Shown here: positions 52,028 through 60,014 of the stretch, in pieces | Position numbering within the stretch: position 1 is the first letter of the stretch | Layout: every line of letters begins with the position of its first letter | Origin: an uncultured Hyphomicrobium sp. | GTDB taxonomy: Bacteria; Pseudomonadota; Alphaproteobacteria; Rhizobiales; Hyphomicrobiaceae | NCBI GenBank assembly: GCA_934555825.1 | Contig: CAKTFJ010000001.1 | Coordinates: 310,001 to 374,000, forward strand | Direction of reading: 5' to 3' | DNA: 64,000 bases | Program-made: the position numbers and the translations under genes | The notes under the pieces: model-generated | The model's database searches: none | What the model was told of the DNA's origin: nothing | Seen by the model: the letters and a program-made list of their open reading frames with translations, nothing else

Positions 52028-52798
52028 CTAATCGCGACAGGGGACCTCGATTGTGCGACCGACGTAGGGGATACGGAATTTGCACATGCGCCGGGTCTCG
52101 GGCTCGGCGTCGAATGTTTCGGCGGCGGTGCCTTCTTCTCTCGTTGCAACCTGATCGACATCCGGGGCTGAGGCTTCGGCAACCATCGCTTCGGGTGCGG
52201 GCGGTGGGGCGGCATACGGCGCTTCGGACGCGCGCTTCGGCGACGCCATCAGTGCAAGCGCTCCGCTCGATGCGCCGCTGTGGAGAGGGGCGGCGCTGAT
52301 CGTGGCTTCGGTTTCCCGATTGTCGATGATGGGCGTGGTGTCGGCCGCTGGTTCGGCGGGCTGCGATACCGGCGCTTTCGGAACTGCGGCCACCGTCTCG
52401 CCGCACCGCGCGACGTGATCGGGCGCGCGGTTCCAGGTGAACGTGCGGCTGAACATCGAGCCGGCGTTTCCGACCACGCGCAGGTTGTCATCGGAAAGGC
52501 GCTTCAGAGCGACGGGATATTTGCGCTTGCGCTCTGGGCTGTAGATCCAGCCGCCTCCCGCGGGCGTGACGTTGCCGAGGATCTGCAAGCCGCAGCGGCT
52601 CGTGTTCTTCGGGTCCTTAATGTGCACGACATAGCCGCACAGCCCGTTGCCATCCGCGCAGGGGCTGATTTCGACTGCGCCGCGGCCGTTATGGTCGAGC
52701 CATAGGCCGCTCGGATCGGATGCGGCAAGTGCGTTCGTCGAACAGAGGACGACGCCAAGCGTGGCGGCGTGTCCGAGCGTGCGAAGTTTGATCATCAT
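52028..52798 (-). CDS. DUF2147 exported protein with C-terminal extension
   Basis: A 256-residue protein: signal peptide, then DUF2147 (about 27-130) with PSGLWLDHNGRGAVEISPC, GLCGYVVHIKDPKN and NNLRVVGNAG-like end, followed by an Ala/Pro-rich linker and a C-terminal piece CKFRIPYVGRTIEVPC. DUF2147 alone is about 130 residues, so half of the protein is an added tail. Role unknown, periplasmic. Confidence 0.82.
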   Translation of the reverse strand: MMIKLRTLGHAATLGVVLCSTNALAASDPSGLWLDHNGRGAVEISPCADGNGLCGYVVHIKDPKNTSRCGLQILGNVTPAGGGWIYSPERKRKYPVALKRLSDDNLRVVGNAGSMFSRTFTWNRAPDHVARCGETVAAVPKAPVSQPAEPAADTTPIIDNRETEATISAAPLHSGASSGALALMASPKRASEAPYAAPPPAPEAMVAEASAPDVDQVATREEGTAAETFDAEPETRRMCKFRIPYVGRTIEVPCRD

Positions 52799-52921
52799 AG
52801 CGGCCTCCCTTGTATCAAGGCTCGTCTGACTAACCGTCGTGCGATGGCTGCTTTTGCCGCGCGGGGCGAGATCGCGCTGTTCCAGCCGGAACAGGGAGTA
52901 TTTTCGGCATGAGACACCAAA

Positions 52922-52960
52922 ACGGAACGGGCCCGCCGCGTTCGACGCAGCGGACCCGTT
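52922..52960 (-). terminator. Terminator-like hairpin after the FKBP gene
   Basis: AACGGGCCCGC (52926-52936) and GCGGACCCGTT (52950-52960) pair with one mismatch. On the minus strand CCGTTTTGG follows. 22 bases after the FKBP stop. Confidence 0.5.
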
Positions 52961-52982
52961 TGCTCGATTTTTCGAGAGGCTT

Positions 52983-53426
52983 TTAGTCTTGGATTTCGAG
53001 CAACTCGACGTCGAAGATGAGCGTCGCGTTCGGAGGAATGACGCCGCCTGCGCCGCTCGCGCCGTAGCCGAGCTCGGGCGGCAGGATGAGCGTGCGCTTT
53101 CCGCCGACCTTCATGGTTGCCACGCCTTCGTCCCAGCCGCGAATGACCTGGCCTGTGCCGATCTTGAAGTCGAAGGGCTGGCCGCGGTCGACGGAGCTAT
53201 CGAACTTCGTGCCTTTCTCGCCATTCTCATAAAGCCAGCCCGTGTAATGGACGACAGCCGTCTGGCCGGTCTTCGGCTGCTCGCCGGAGCCGACTTCCGT
53301 ATCGACGATCTTGAGGCCGGAGGCGGTGGTCTCCTCGGCTTGTGCGGATGTCGCCAATGCGAGTGTGCCGAGCGCGAGCATCAGGCTCAACGCGATGTTG
53401 CTTGCCATTTTCAGTATCGTGTTCAT
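52983..53426 (-). CDS. FKBP-type peptidyl-prolyl isomerase, exported
   Basis: A 147-residue protein: signal peptide (core ASNIALSLMLALGTLALA) and one FKBP domain with VVHYTGWLYENGEKGTKFDS, GQVIRGWDEGVATMKVGGKR, PPELGYGASG and FDVELLEI, all ligand-pocket positions present. It folds proteins in the periplasm. AAGGAGGACGA upstream of the ATG at 53426 fixes the start. Confidence 0.93.
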   Translation of the reverse strand: MNTILKMASNIALSLMLALGTLALATSAQAEETTASGLKIVDTEVGSGEQPKTGQTAVVHYTGWLYENGEKGTKFDSSVDRGQPFDFKIGTGQVIRGWDEGVATMKVGGKRTLILPPELGYGASGAGGVIPPNATLIFDVELLEIQD

Positions 53427-53642
53427 TCGTCCTCCTTGTTGGCGTTCCGTCGGATTTGTTCTCTTTCGTTGGAGTGCTCCTAGCACGGGGAAGCGCGTGC
53501 CTACTAGCTCCTCTATCGTCGGTGTCGGATCGTCATCGCGCGGTCATCGTTTAGGCTCAATGGGTTGTTAACGGAATGCCGCTGGGGCCGTGCGGTTGGT
53601 CGTTGCGACGGCGCGGACATACCGGTGGCCAAGGAGCACTTC

Positions 53643-54455
53643 ATGACGAAAAAGACGTTTCTTGCGATTGCGGCTGCTTTCGCTGTTCTGGTGCCGCTCG
53701 CAGGTGCAGAAGCGCAGCGCGGACGCGACGATTGGCGCCCCGACAATCGCACCGATTGGGAGCTTCTCGGAACGGCGCAGATCGGCACGCGGGTCGAGCG
53801 CGATGTCATCGAAGTGGGCCGCCGTGAAGGCCGCTTTCAGTCGATCGGTTTCACTGTGACGGGCGGAGATGCGCGGATCGAGGAACTGAGGATCGTCTAC
53901 GGCGGGAACGACAGCGAGGTGCTGAAAATCGGTGAGGTGTTCAAGTCGGGCACGCGCTCGCGGCCGATCGATCTCGCGGGTCGTGGCGGCTCGTTCATCC
54001 AGCGCATCGAAATCGCCTATCGTGCGTTCGGTCCTGTGAAGATCGAGGTATTCGGTGAGAAGCGCCGCGCGGCCGCGTGGGTCGAGCTTGGCTGTCATCG
54101 TGTGGGCTTTCTCGAAACCAATGACGTGATCCGCGTCGGGCGGCGCGAGGGCGCATTCCGCGCGCTCAAGCTCACGGTCGAGGATTCGACGCTTCGTCTC
54201 AATCGTATGCGTGTCGTGTTCGGAGATCGCTCTGTGCAGACGTTCGACGTGCGTTCTGCGATTCCGGCTGGCTCGGAAACGCGGTCGATTGATCTCGATG
54301 GCCGCCGTCGCACGATCGACCGCGTCGAGCTTGAGTATATCCCGACCATCAGCCTGAAACGTGGTCCGCGCGTATGCGTGCTGGCGCAAGAGGGCGGCGA
54401 CGGCGGACGGGGCGGTCGTGGAGACGGTCCGCCGCAGCGTCCTGGACGCCGATAA
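53643..54455 (+). CDS. Exported protein with an internally duplicated domain
   Basis: A 270-residue protein: signal peptide (cut near AGAEAQ) and two copies of a domain of about 90 residues (about 37-130 and 140-235). Each has a Leu-Gly start, then VIEVGRREGRF or VIRVGRREGAF, a strand such as ELRIVYGG or RMRVVFGD, and SRPIDLAGR or TRSIDLDGR. It resembles DUF2541-type proteins, uncertain. A Gly/Arg-rich tail ends the protein. AAGGAG before the ATG at 53643. Confidence 0.75.
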   Translation: MTKKTFLAIAAAFAVLVPLAGAEAQRGRDDWRPDNRTDWELLGTAQIGTRVERDVIEVGRREGRFQSIGFTVTGGDARIEELRIVYGGNDSEVLKIGEVFKSGTRSRPIDLAGRGGSFIQRIEIAYRAFGPVKIEVFGEKRRAAAWVELGCHRVGFLETNDVIRVGRREGAFRALKLTVEDSTLRLNRMRVVFGDRSVQTFDVRSAIPAGSETRSIDLDGRRRTIDRVELEYIPTISLKRGPRVCVLAQEGGDGGRGGRGDGPPQRPGRR

Positions 54456-54549
54456 GCGCATTTGCGTAAGCAACGCCTCTAGGCCCTGCGCCGCGCGTTG
54501 CTTTCAAAATCGAGTTTGAATTGAAATCGTCGAGATGAGGATGTCTGCC

Positions 54550-54804
54550 ATGCTCAAGCCCGTTGCCGCTCTCGCCATGGCGAGCGCACTCGTCGCCACT
54601 CCTGTGCTGGCTGCCCCTGCCGACCAGGATGCCTGCAATAGTCTCGCCTTCGAGCTTGCAGATAAGGCTGCGAAGAAAAAGCTGTCGGAACCCGAAGCGC
54701 TCAAGGTCGATGAATTGATCGGCAAGCTTGAAGCGCAGTGCGGAGAAGGCAAGCTCGCGGAGGCGGGCGCCACCGCGAAGGACGTCGAAGCGGCTATCAA
54801 GTAG
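54550..54804 (+). CDS. Small exported protein of unknown function
   Basis: About 84 residues: signal peptide (cut near PVLAAPA) and a helical mature part with two cysteines (DACNSLAFELADKAAKKKLS and LEAQCGEGK). Three ATGs lie close together (54535, 54541, 54550); 54550 gives GAGG at a fair distance. A strong terminator follows. Confidence 0.7.
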   Translation: MLKPVAALAMASALVATPVLAAPADQDACNSLAFELADKAAKKKLSEPEALKVDELIGKLEAQCGEGKLAEAGATAKDVEAAIK

Positions 54805-54836
54805 CGGGCTGGATTTGCGCGTCTGACACAGTGCGA

Positions 54837-54866
54837 ACGGGGCGGCAGTGAAGCCGCCCCGTTTTT
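54837..54866 (+). terminator. Intrinsic terminator after the small exported protein gene
   Basis: ACGGGGCGGC (54837-54846), loop AGTGAA, GCCGCCCCGT (54853-54862), then TTTT. It ends 3 bases before the stop codon of the convergent YqhA gene. Confidence 0.88.
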
Positions 54867-54868
54867 CG

Positions 54869-55426
54869 TTAGTGGTCGGCGTGCTTTTTGTGCGGCAGGT
54901 CGCGGCTCAGCTTGTCGACGTAGGCGATACCGACGGCCGAGAGGATGAACACGATGTGGATGATCGTCTGCCACATCACGCCCGCCTCCGTGAACTTCGC
55001 TGTCGGATTGCCGAGGTTGCCGGCTTCAATGAACGTCTTGAGGAGATGGATCGACGAGATGCCGATGATCGCCATGGCGAGCTTGATCTTGAGGACGCTC
55101 GCGTTGACATGATCGAGCCACTCGGGCTGGTCGGGGTGACCCTGGAGCTTGAGCCGGGAGACGAAGGTCTCGTAACCGCCGACGATCACCATCACGAGCA
55201 GGTTAGAGATCATCACCACGTCGATAAGGCCGAGCACGATCAGCATGATCTCCTGCTCGCCGAAGGAGGTGGCGTGGGAGAGGAGATGCGTGAGCTCCTT
55301 GAGGAACAGGAAGACGTAGACGCCTTGAGCGATGATCAGGCCGAGGTAAAGCGGGACCTGGAGCCAGCGCGAGCCGAAGATCAAGGATGCGAGGAGGCTG
55401 TGCGGTGTGCGAGCGTCTCCGGACAT
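54869..55426 (-). CDS. yqhA: UPF0114/YqhA family membrane protein (TIGR00645)
   Basis: A 185-residue protein with four membrane helices: SRWLQVPLYLGLIIAQGVYV, LIVLGLIDVVMISNLLVMVI, KIKLAMAIIGISSIHLLKTF and a C-terminal helix, with GGYETFVSRL between helices 2 and 3, the family signature. Function unknown. Monocistronic. Confidence 0.9.
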   Translation of the reverse strand: MSGDARTPHSLLASLIFGSRWLQVPLYLGLIIAQGVYVFLFLKELTHLLSHATSFGEQEIMLIVLGLIDVVMISNLLVMVIVGGYETFVSRLKLQGHPDQPEWLDHVNASVLKIKLAMAIIGISSIHLLKTFIEAGNLGNPTAKFTEAGVMWQTIIHIVFILSAVGIAYVDKLSRDLPHKKHADH

Positions 55427-55659
55427 GGAAAGTTCACCTTGTGAAGAGTTTGCGTTTGCGATCCGCGCGAGGCGGGGTTGGCCCGCATATCACTGGCTTT
55501 TGGCTTTCGGAATGTGGGTTGATGGTCCACGATGCCGCAGGGGCTGGATGCGGCGCGGTGGATGGATCAGGCGCGTGCTGACTTGCGCCGCAGCATCGGG
55601 CAGATTACCAAGCGGCCGGGAAGCCTGAGAACGATGGCCGGAAAACGGAGCAGGATGTC

Positions 55660-55953
55660 ATGACGAATTCCACGGATGCGAATGCAGAGATCGAGGCGCT
55701 GAAGCGCGAAGTCGCTGAGCTTTCCGGCCTGGCGCTGGCGACGGGCGTGCTGCTCACGCAGCTTCTGCAGTCCAATCTGAAGCGTGAACTCAATCCGTGG
55801 AATGCGGCAACGAAGATGCTGACGGACGCCCGCACCGCAATCCAGGGCTTCAGCCCGGAAACGACCGGCGAGCGCGATCCCGCCATGAAGCAGCGCGCCC
55901 TCGATGCGCTCGACCAGTATGAGCAGCAGCTCCGGACGGTGCTTCCGGTCTAA
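55660..55953 (+). CDS. Small helical protein of unknown function
   Basis: A 97-residue soluble protein, mostly helical: EIEALKREVAELSGLALATG, then LTQLLQSNLKRELN and a C-terminal helix LDALDQYEQQLRTVLPV. The first helix may be a coiled coil. No family recognised. ORF is well supported by codon use and lone position. Confidence 0.6.
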   Translation: MTNSTDANAEIEALKREVAELSGLALATGVLLTQLLQSNLKRELNPWNAATKMLTDARTAIQGFSPETTGERDPAMKQRALDALDQYEQQLRTVLPV

Positions 55954-56031
55954 GGTCACTCAGTACGCAGTCTACCATGGCGCGCGGCGGCGGGGGCTGC
56001 CGCGCGCTTTCGTTTTGTGTGCTTGGCTCAA

Positions 56032-56181
56032 TCAGGCCACCAGGAAGTAGCCGAGAAGGGCGAGCACGGCGGCCGCAATCGCCACGGAAGCGCGGATGCC
56101 GAACAGGAAACCGCGATAGCTTTCGACGTGCGCCTGATAGTCTTGGTCGGCGACAGGATCGTTTGTGGTGTGCAGTGCCAT
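56032..56181 (-). CDS. aa3-type cytochrome c oxidase subunit IV
   Basis: A 49-residue protein with the pattern DYQAHVESYRGFLFGIRASV and one C-terminal helix ending ALLGYFLVA, matching the small subunit IV of alphaproteobacterial aa3 oxidases. It is dispensable for the redox reaction. AAGAGGTG precedes the ATG at 56181. The oxidase core genes are not in this window. Confidence 0.82.
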   Translation of the reverse strand: MALHTTNDPVADQDYQAHVESYRGFLFGIRASVAIAAAVLALLGYFLVA

Positions 56182-56336
56182 GGGACACCTCTTGAGGTCC
56201 ATCGGCAGTCGTCCCCCGACATCCTGTGACATGGATGCGGGCGGCGCCTTTGCAAGGGGCGACGCAAAGACCGCTGGTCATAAACGCAGGCCGCAGGAGG
56301 CTGCGGCCTGGGTTTTCTATCGAAAGACCAGCGCAC

Positions 56337-56573
56337 TTAGCAGCCGCGGCGGATCATGCAGCGGCGATAGCGCGGGCCCCAGCCCCAGCGGGCTCGGCAC
56401 TCGCGGTTCCAACGGCGGCAATGGCGGCGCCAGTATTGAACGGGTTCCAGCAGGCCGTCGGTTGCGAGCGATTGTCCGAGGGCGGGTGTGGCAGGCGGGG
56501 CGGCGTGGGCGGAGGGAATGGCGAAGCCGAGCATGGCACCGGCCGCGATGGTCGCGAGCGTGAGTTTCTGCAT
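56337..56573 (-). CDS. Small exported basic protein, EcfG-controlled
   Basis: A 78-residue protein: signal peptide (cut near SAHAAPP) and a basic Trp/Arg/Cys-rich C-terminus (YWRRHCRRWNRECRARWGWG) with four cysteines. GGAGA before the ATG at 56573. Role unknown; such small RWR-rich proteins recur in Hyphomicrobiales envelopes. A GGAAC-N17-CGTT stress promoter lies at 56612-56637. Confidence 0.7.
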   Translation of the reverse strand: MQKLTLATIAAGAMLGFAIPSAHAAPPATPALGQSLATDGLLEPVQYWRRHCRRWNRECRARWGWGPRYRRCMIRRGC

Positions 56574-56611
56574 AGCGGTCTCCATTGGGTTGTCCCCGAA
56601 GGGAACAAAAT

Positions 56612-56637
56612 AACGGAGGCGCGACCCCTAAAGTTCC
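56612..56637 (-). promoter_or_regulatory. EcfG-type general stress promoter (minus)
   Basis: Minus-strand GGAAC (56637-56633), 17 bases, CGTT (56615-56612): exact match to the alphaproteobacterial EcfG consensus. It is about 39 bases from the ATG at 56573. Confidence 0.7.
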
Positions 56638-56699
56638 TGCATGCTGGGGCTCAGAATACCTGTGCACAGCCCTGCGGGGAGTGTGCGGCGAAGGGCGTG

Positions 56700-56724
56700 G
56701 GAACGGTTCTCGCTGCGTCACGTT
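56700..56724 (+). promoter_or_regulatory. EcfG-type general stress promoter (plus)
   Basis: GGAAC (56700-56704), 16 bases, CGTT (56721-56724): match to the EcfG consensus, divergent from the site at 56612-56637. It is 65 bases from the ATG at 56790. Confidence 0.7.
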
Positions 56725-56789
56725 TTTCTCGCAACCGTTGGAAGGTCGTCGGGATCCCGACGCCTGCCGACAAGAAAAGGAGAAATGTG

Positions 56790-57074
56790 ATGATCACAGC
56801 CAAGAAGGTAGCGGTCGCGGCGAGTGCGGCCATCATGGCGTTGACGGCGGCGCCTGCGGTGCAGGCGGATTCGATTGCGGATGTGGAAGGCGCGCGGGCG
56901 AAGGACCGGCAGGGCTTCCATCTCAACCGCGAGCAGCGCGAGAGCGTCCGCCGCTATGGGCGCAACGACGACTATGGCTATCGCCGTGGCGGCTATGCAT
57001 ACGACTATTACGACGGGCCGAGTGTCGGCATCTACGTGGGCCCGCGGTCGTATTACGACCCTTACGGCTACTAA
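56790..57074 (+). CDS. Small exported Tyr/Gly-rich protein, EcfG-controlled
   Basis: A 94-residue protein: signal peptide (cut near AVQADS), a helical DVEGARAKDRQGFHLNREQR segment and a C-terminus very rich in Tyr, Gly and Asp (GYAYDYYDGPSVGIYVGP). AAGGAGA precedes the ATG at 56790. No function known. A general stress promoter lies upstream, so a protective envelope role is plausible but unproved. Confidence 0.72.
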   Translation: MITAKKVAVAASAAIMALTAAPAVQADSIADVEGARAKDRQGFHLNREQRESVRRYGRNDDYGYRRGGYAYDYYDGPSVGIYVGPRSYYDPYGY

Positions 57075-57152
57075 GCCCGAATATACAATACTATTCGAGG
57101 CGGTGGACCGAAGTCTGCCGCCTCTTATTTTGTATCGAGCGTCCGCGCGCCG

Positions 57153-57338
57153 TTACTTCTTGGGCGGCGTGAAGAGGCTCACGATGGCTTTGTCGAGGGC
57201 CTTGAGGTCGGCCTCGATAATCTTGACGATGTCCGTTTCCTTCTTCTTAGGCGCGGCGAGCGCGGGGCCTGTGGCGATGGCGCCGAGCACCAAGCCGCCG
57301 GCGGCGAGTGCGGACAGAAGCTTTGCCGTAAGTTTCAT
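57153..57338 (-). CDS. Tiny exported protein of unknown function
   Basis: A 61-residue protein: signal peptide (cut near ALAAPK) and a 33-residue mature part, KKKETDIVKIIEADLKALDK then AIVSLFTPPKK. GAGGGGGA upstream of the ATG at 57338. A hairpin GGCCTTC/GAAGGCC (57361-57379) lies in its leader. No stress promoter was seen here. Confidence 0.6.
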   Translation of the reverse strand: MKLTAKLLSALAAGGLVLGAIATGPALAAPKKKETDIVKIIEADLKALDKAIVSLFTPPKK

Positions 57339-57518
57339 GACAGAGATCCCCCTCTGATATGGCCTTCAAGGGGAAGGCCAACCCCGACACGGCGCGCTCC
57401 TCGCGGGGCGCACCGTAGGGTTAATGGTGCCGCGCGTCGGGCGGGTGCTGCAACACATATTTTCTTCCAAGCTCTGCATGGGGAGCATATCGGCGGGGTG
57501 GTCGCGCTCCCCGTGCGC

Positions 57519-57956
57519 TTACACGTCGAACTCGCCCTGCTCCGCGCCGTACCAGTAGCGGATGTGGTTTGCGTGCACCTTGATCATGATGAGATCGGGC
57601 GTGTCGATGCCGCCTTCGAAATAGAGGTCGAGATCCGGGCTCCAGTGCTCGGCGAAGCGGGCCTTATCGCGGATGAGCTCGGCCTGGCCCTGCACGGCGA
57701 TGTAGGTGCCGCCGCCCGTCAGCAGGCCGGGCTCGATGGTGAAGGTGAGGGTGACGCGCGGGTCTTGCGCGATCTCGGCGGCGAGGCGCGAGGTGGCGTG
57801 GGAGAAGTAGAAAGAGTCGCCCTTGTATTCGACTTCGCCGTTGTTGCTCATCGGGCGGCTGGTGATCTCGCCTTCGGCGGTCTTCGTCGCCAGCATGGCA
57901 ATGTCGATGTCCTGCATGTCTGCGGCGATGTCGGCGAGGGTTTTGGTGGTGGCCAT
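57519..57956 (-). CDS. PPOX-type general stress protein 26-like
   Basis: A 145-residue protein of the pyridoxamine 5'-phosphate oxidase-like split barrel: MQDIDIAMLATKTAEGEITS, RPMSNNGEVEYKGDSFYFS and ARFAEHWSPDLDLYFEGGID. Relatives bind FMN, FAD or F420 and include general stress proteins. The ATG at 57956 is chosen because a stress promoter lies at 57994-58019, leaving a leader of about 30 bases; a TTG start at 57995 would lie inside it. Confidence 0.88.
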   Translation of the reverse strand: MATTKTLADIAADMQDIDIAMLATKTAEGEITSRPMSNNGEVEYKGDSFYFSHATSRLAAEIAQDPRVTLTFTIEPGLLTGGGTYIAVQGQAELIRDKARFAEHWSPDLDLYFEGGIDTPDLIMIKVHANHIRYWYGAEQGEFDV

Positions 57957-57993
57957 GGCCTTTGGGTGCTCCGGTTCTTCTTGTTGAGAGAAC

Positions 57994-58019
57994 AACGGAG
58001 CTGGCGGGATGCGGGTTCC
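57994..58019 (-). promoter_or_regulatory. EcfG-type general stress promoter of the PPOX gene
   Basis: Minus-strand GGAAC (58019-58015), 17 bases, CGTT (57997-57994): exact match to the EcfG consensus. It is 38 bases from the ATG at 57956. Confidence 0.75.
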
Positions 58020-58586
58020 GGTGGGGTGTGGGACAGGTGAATAGCCGCGAAGCGCGTGCTTGCGGATGTTTCATGCTGGCAGGCTCAAAGAGCGGGCGTT
58101 GCGACGTTCCGTCCGAGATAGACCGGGGAGCGGGGCAGCGAGGCCGTGGGTAACAACCGGGATGCGGCTTCACCGCCCCGCCGCTGCCCAGCATCGCGAC
58201 GAGGTGAGCGGCTTATGAGGCCGTTCCATCGCGACACGACCTCCACCGGCACGAAGCCGCGCACCCGAACATCCACCGTGTGCACGTTTGCGTCCCGGTC
58301 CATCAACCGGAACGACCGCTCCGCACCTTTCCAGCCTAGCTGATGGTACCAGTCTTAAGGGGAGGCGCAGCCCCCGCTCGCGGAACGCCCAGCTCGCGCT
58401 GGCCCCCGGATGAGCGGGATGCGGCGAGGGTAGGGGCGGGGTGAGGGGGTGGGGATAAGGTTGTGTCGACGGTGCCACGCAACATTATGGATTCGTCAGC
58501 AGGTTGAAGCTCAGACGGCTGTACACCTACTGCGCCAACGGGCATTGTGCTCGCTATTGCCTTTTCATGTATTGCGGGGGGCGGCG
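58020..58586. other. Gap with repeat-like sequence beside the island-like patch
   Basis: About 570 bases without a convincing gene. Two minus-strand frames stay open across 58085-58478, which is typical of dispersed structural repeats rather than genes. The piece GATGGTACCAGTCTTAAG (58342-58359) resembles the 3' part of 5S rRNA, but the rest does not align. A G-run tract lies at 58430-58459. It borders the lower-GC gene at 58587. Confidence 0.4.
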
Positions 58587-59867
58587 ATGGAGTGCGGGTC
58601 GCAGGAAGTGCTGTGCCACGTTTTGACGTGGGTGAGTGAGAATGAACTTGCGGCGCGGAAGCTCAATGACCTTGTGATTAGGCTAAGTGAGGGGACGAAC
58701 GGCGGAATCGCCATTGTTGGAGCATTCCTCGCGTCACATGGTCAGCTGCTCATTGGTTTGTTCGGAGCGAGTTTCGGGTTTTGGCGGTACTGGCGATATC
58801 GTGAGCGGATACTCCATAAGCGGCTCGAAGAATTCATCGGTACCCGAGATAGCCGCTTAAGAGAAATTCGTTCGGAGGTATTGGGCGCCATCCAACGGCC
58901 GGCTCCGGGGCAAAGCTTCAACGCACCGTTGTTTATCGACAAACAGTTGCGGTCCGTTCTTCGAGAAAACCGATGGGGAAATGGCGCGCTTGCGCTTTCA
59001 ATCGAAAGTAACGCAGATTGGCAGTTATCCAAGGCAATCGACAGCATTACCCGGAAACTGAAAACTGCAGAACGCGAGGTGGGTTCTCTAAGGCAGGAGC
59101 TGAGCACGGCCTATAGTCTCCGAGGAGCCGTGGCAGCGTTGCGATCCGGGGACAAACGAGATAGGGCGGCCCTTGACTATTTTCGAGATGCGCTTGGCCT
59201 ACCCGGGCATTCCAACGATATTCGAATAAAGGAACTTGAAGCGCATCAGCTTAGAAAAATGGGAGAGCTCAAGGAAGCGAGACGGACCTACAGTAAGGTT
59301 ATTAGGCTTTCGCGGATGATGGAATCGAAGCGCACGCGCTTCGTTATTGAAGCTCGTGCACGGCGATATCTGGCAGAGTTGGAGCCGTCGCCTAAAAATG
59401 CCTACGCAATGATGATTGCGCCAAGCGCTGGAAAGAGACATTCGCCAGGGCCGTTTGCGCTTGTTGAAGAATGTACTCCGCTTGATGCGTGGGAGTTACT
59501 TGAAAAGGGCGATATGCATTATTTTACAGCTTATTTGGCGAAAGAATTGACGTATCCGAACGCGATGGGGATCCAGTTGAGACACGCGAAGGATGCTTAT
59601 AGAGCCTCCTGGTCAAAGCTCGATCAGGACATGGGTAGTTCGAAAAGTCGATTGTACCAGTTGATTGTTACCGGGTTACAGCGCGTTGCACGGGCGGAGA
59701 CAGAAAAGGTCTACGACGCCGATTGGCTGCCTAAGCTACAGAAGCCGCAGCAGCCAGCCGCTAAGATAAGCGCCACTGGCAGCAAACAAGCCATTCCCGA
59801 AACTGCGCAGGACAGTGGTGCGCAGAGTATCTGTCAGGTCAAGTTCTTGGCCACGACGATAGAGTAG
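58587..59867 (+). CDS. Orphan membrane protein with TPR-like helices
   Basis: A 426-residue protein of unknown family, markedly lower in GC than its surroundings. One or two membrane helices (about 38-66, GIAIVGAFLASHGQLLIGLF) are followed by a charged region (REIRSEVLGAI), a coiled coil (about 150-170) and TPR-like helices (about 180-260, ALDYFRDALGLPG and KEARRTYSKVIRLSRM). The last 44 residues are low in character and lie antisense to the gene at 59736-60014. No homologue could be named. Start at ATG 58587; foreign origin is likely. Confidence 0.6.
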   Translation: MECGSQEVLCHVLTWVSENELAARKLNDLVIRLSEGTNGGIAIVGAFLASHGQLLIGLFGASFGFWRYWRYRERILHKRLEEFIGTRDSRLREIRSEVLGAIQRPAPGQSFNAPLFIDKQLRSVLRENRWGNGALALSIESNADWQLSKAIDSITRKLKTAEREVGSLRQELSTAYSLRGAVAALRSGDKRDRAALDYFRDALGLPGHSNDIRIKELEAHQLRKMGELKEARRTYSKVIRLSRMMESKRTRFVIEARARRYLAELEPSPKNAYAMMIAPSAGKRHSPGPFALVEECTPLDAWELLEKGDMHYFTAYLAKELTYPNAMGIQLRHAKDAYRASWSKLDQDMGSSKSRLYQLIVTGLQRVARAETEKVYDADWLPKLQKPQQPAAKISATGSKQAIPETAQDSGAQSICQVKFLATTIE

Positions 59868-60014
59868 CTGGTGCTCGGCGTACGACGTTGATGCGAGTGC
59901 GATGGCGCATGCCGCGATGACCCAGATGCCGACATCGGCAAAACCGGCGATACTGCAGGCGAAAATCGAGATGAATCCGAGCACGTGCAAACCTCTGCCA
60001 GCTGCTACGCGCAC
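59736..60014 (-). CDS. Small membrane protein overlapping its convergent neighbour
   Basis: A 92-residue protein with two or three membrane helices (FISIFACSIAGFADVGIWVI, then LASTSYAEHQLLYRRG, then GNGLFAASGAYLSGWLLRLL). The membrane pattern and conserved-looking loop support it as real. Its 3' 132 bases overlap the end of the plus-strand gene 58587-59867. No family recognised. Confidence 0.5.
   Translation of the reverse strand: MRVAAGRGLHVLGFISIFACSIAGFADVGIWVIAACAIALASTSYAEHQLLYRRGQELDLTDTLRTTVLRSFGNGLFAASGAYLSGWLLRLL

Noticed and set aside
58085..58306. Minus-strand open frame of 73 codons
   Set aside because: Lacks a ribosome site and overlaps another open frame in the same orientation; more likely repeat sequence.
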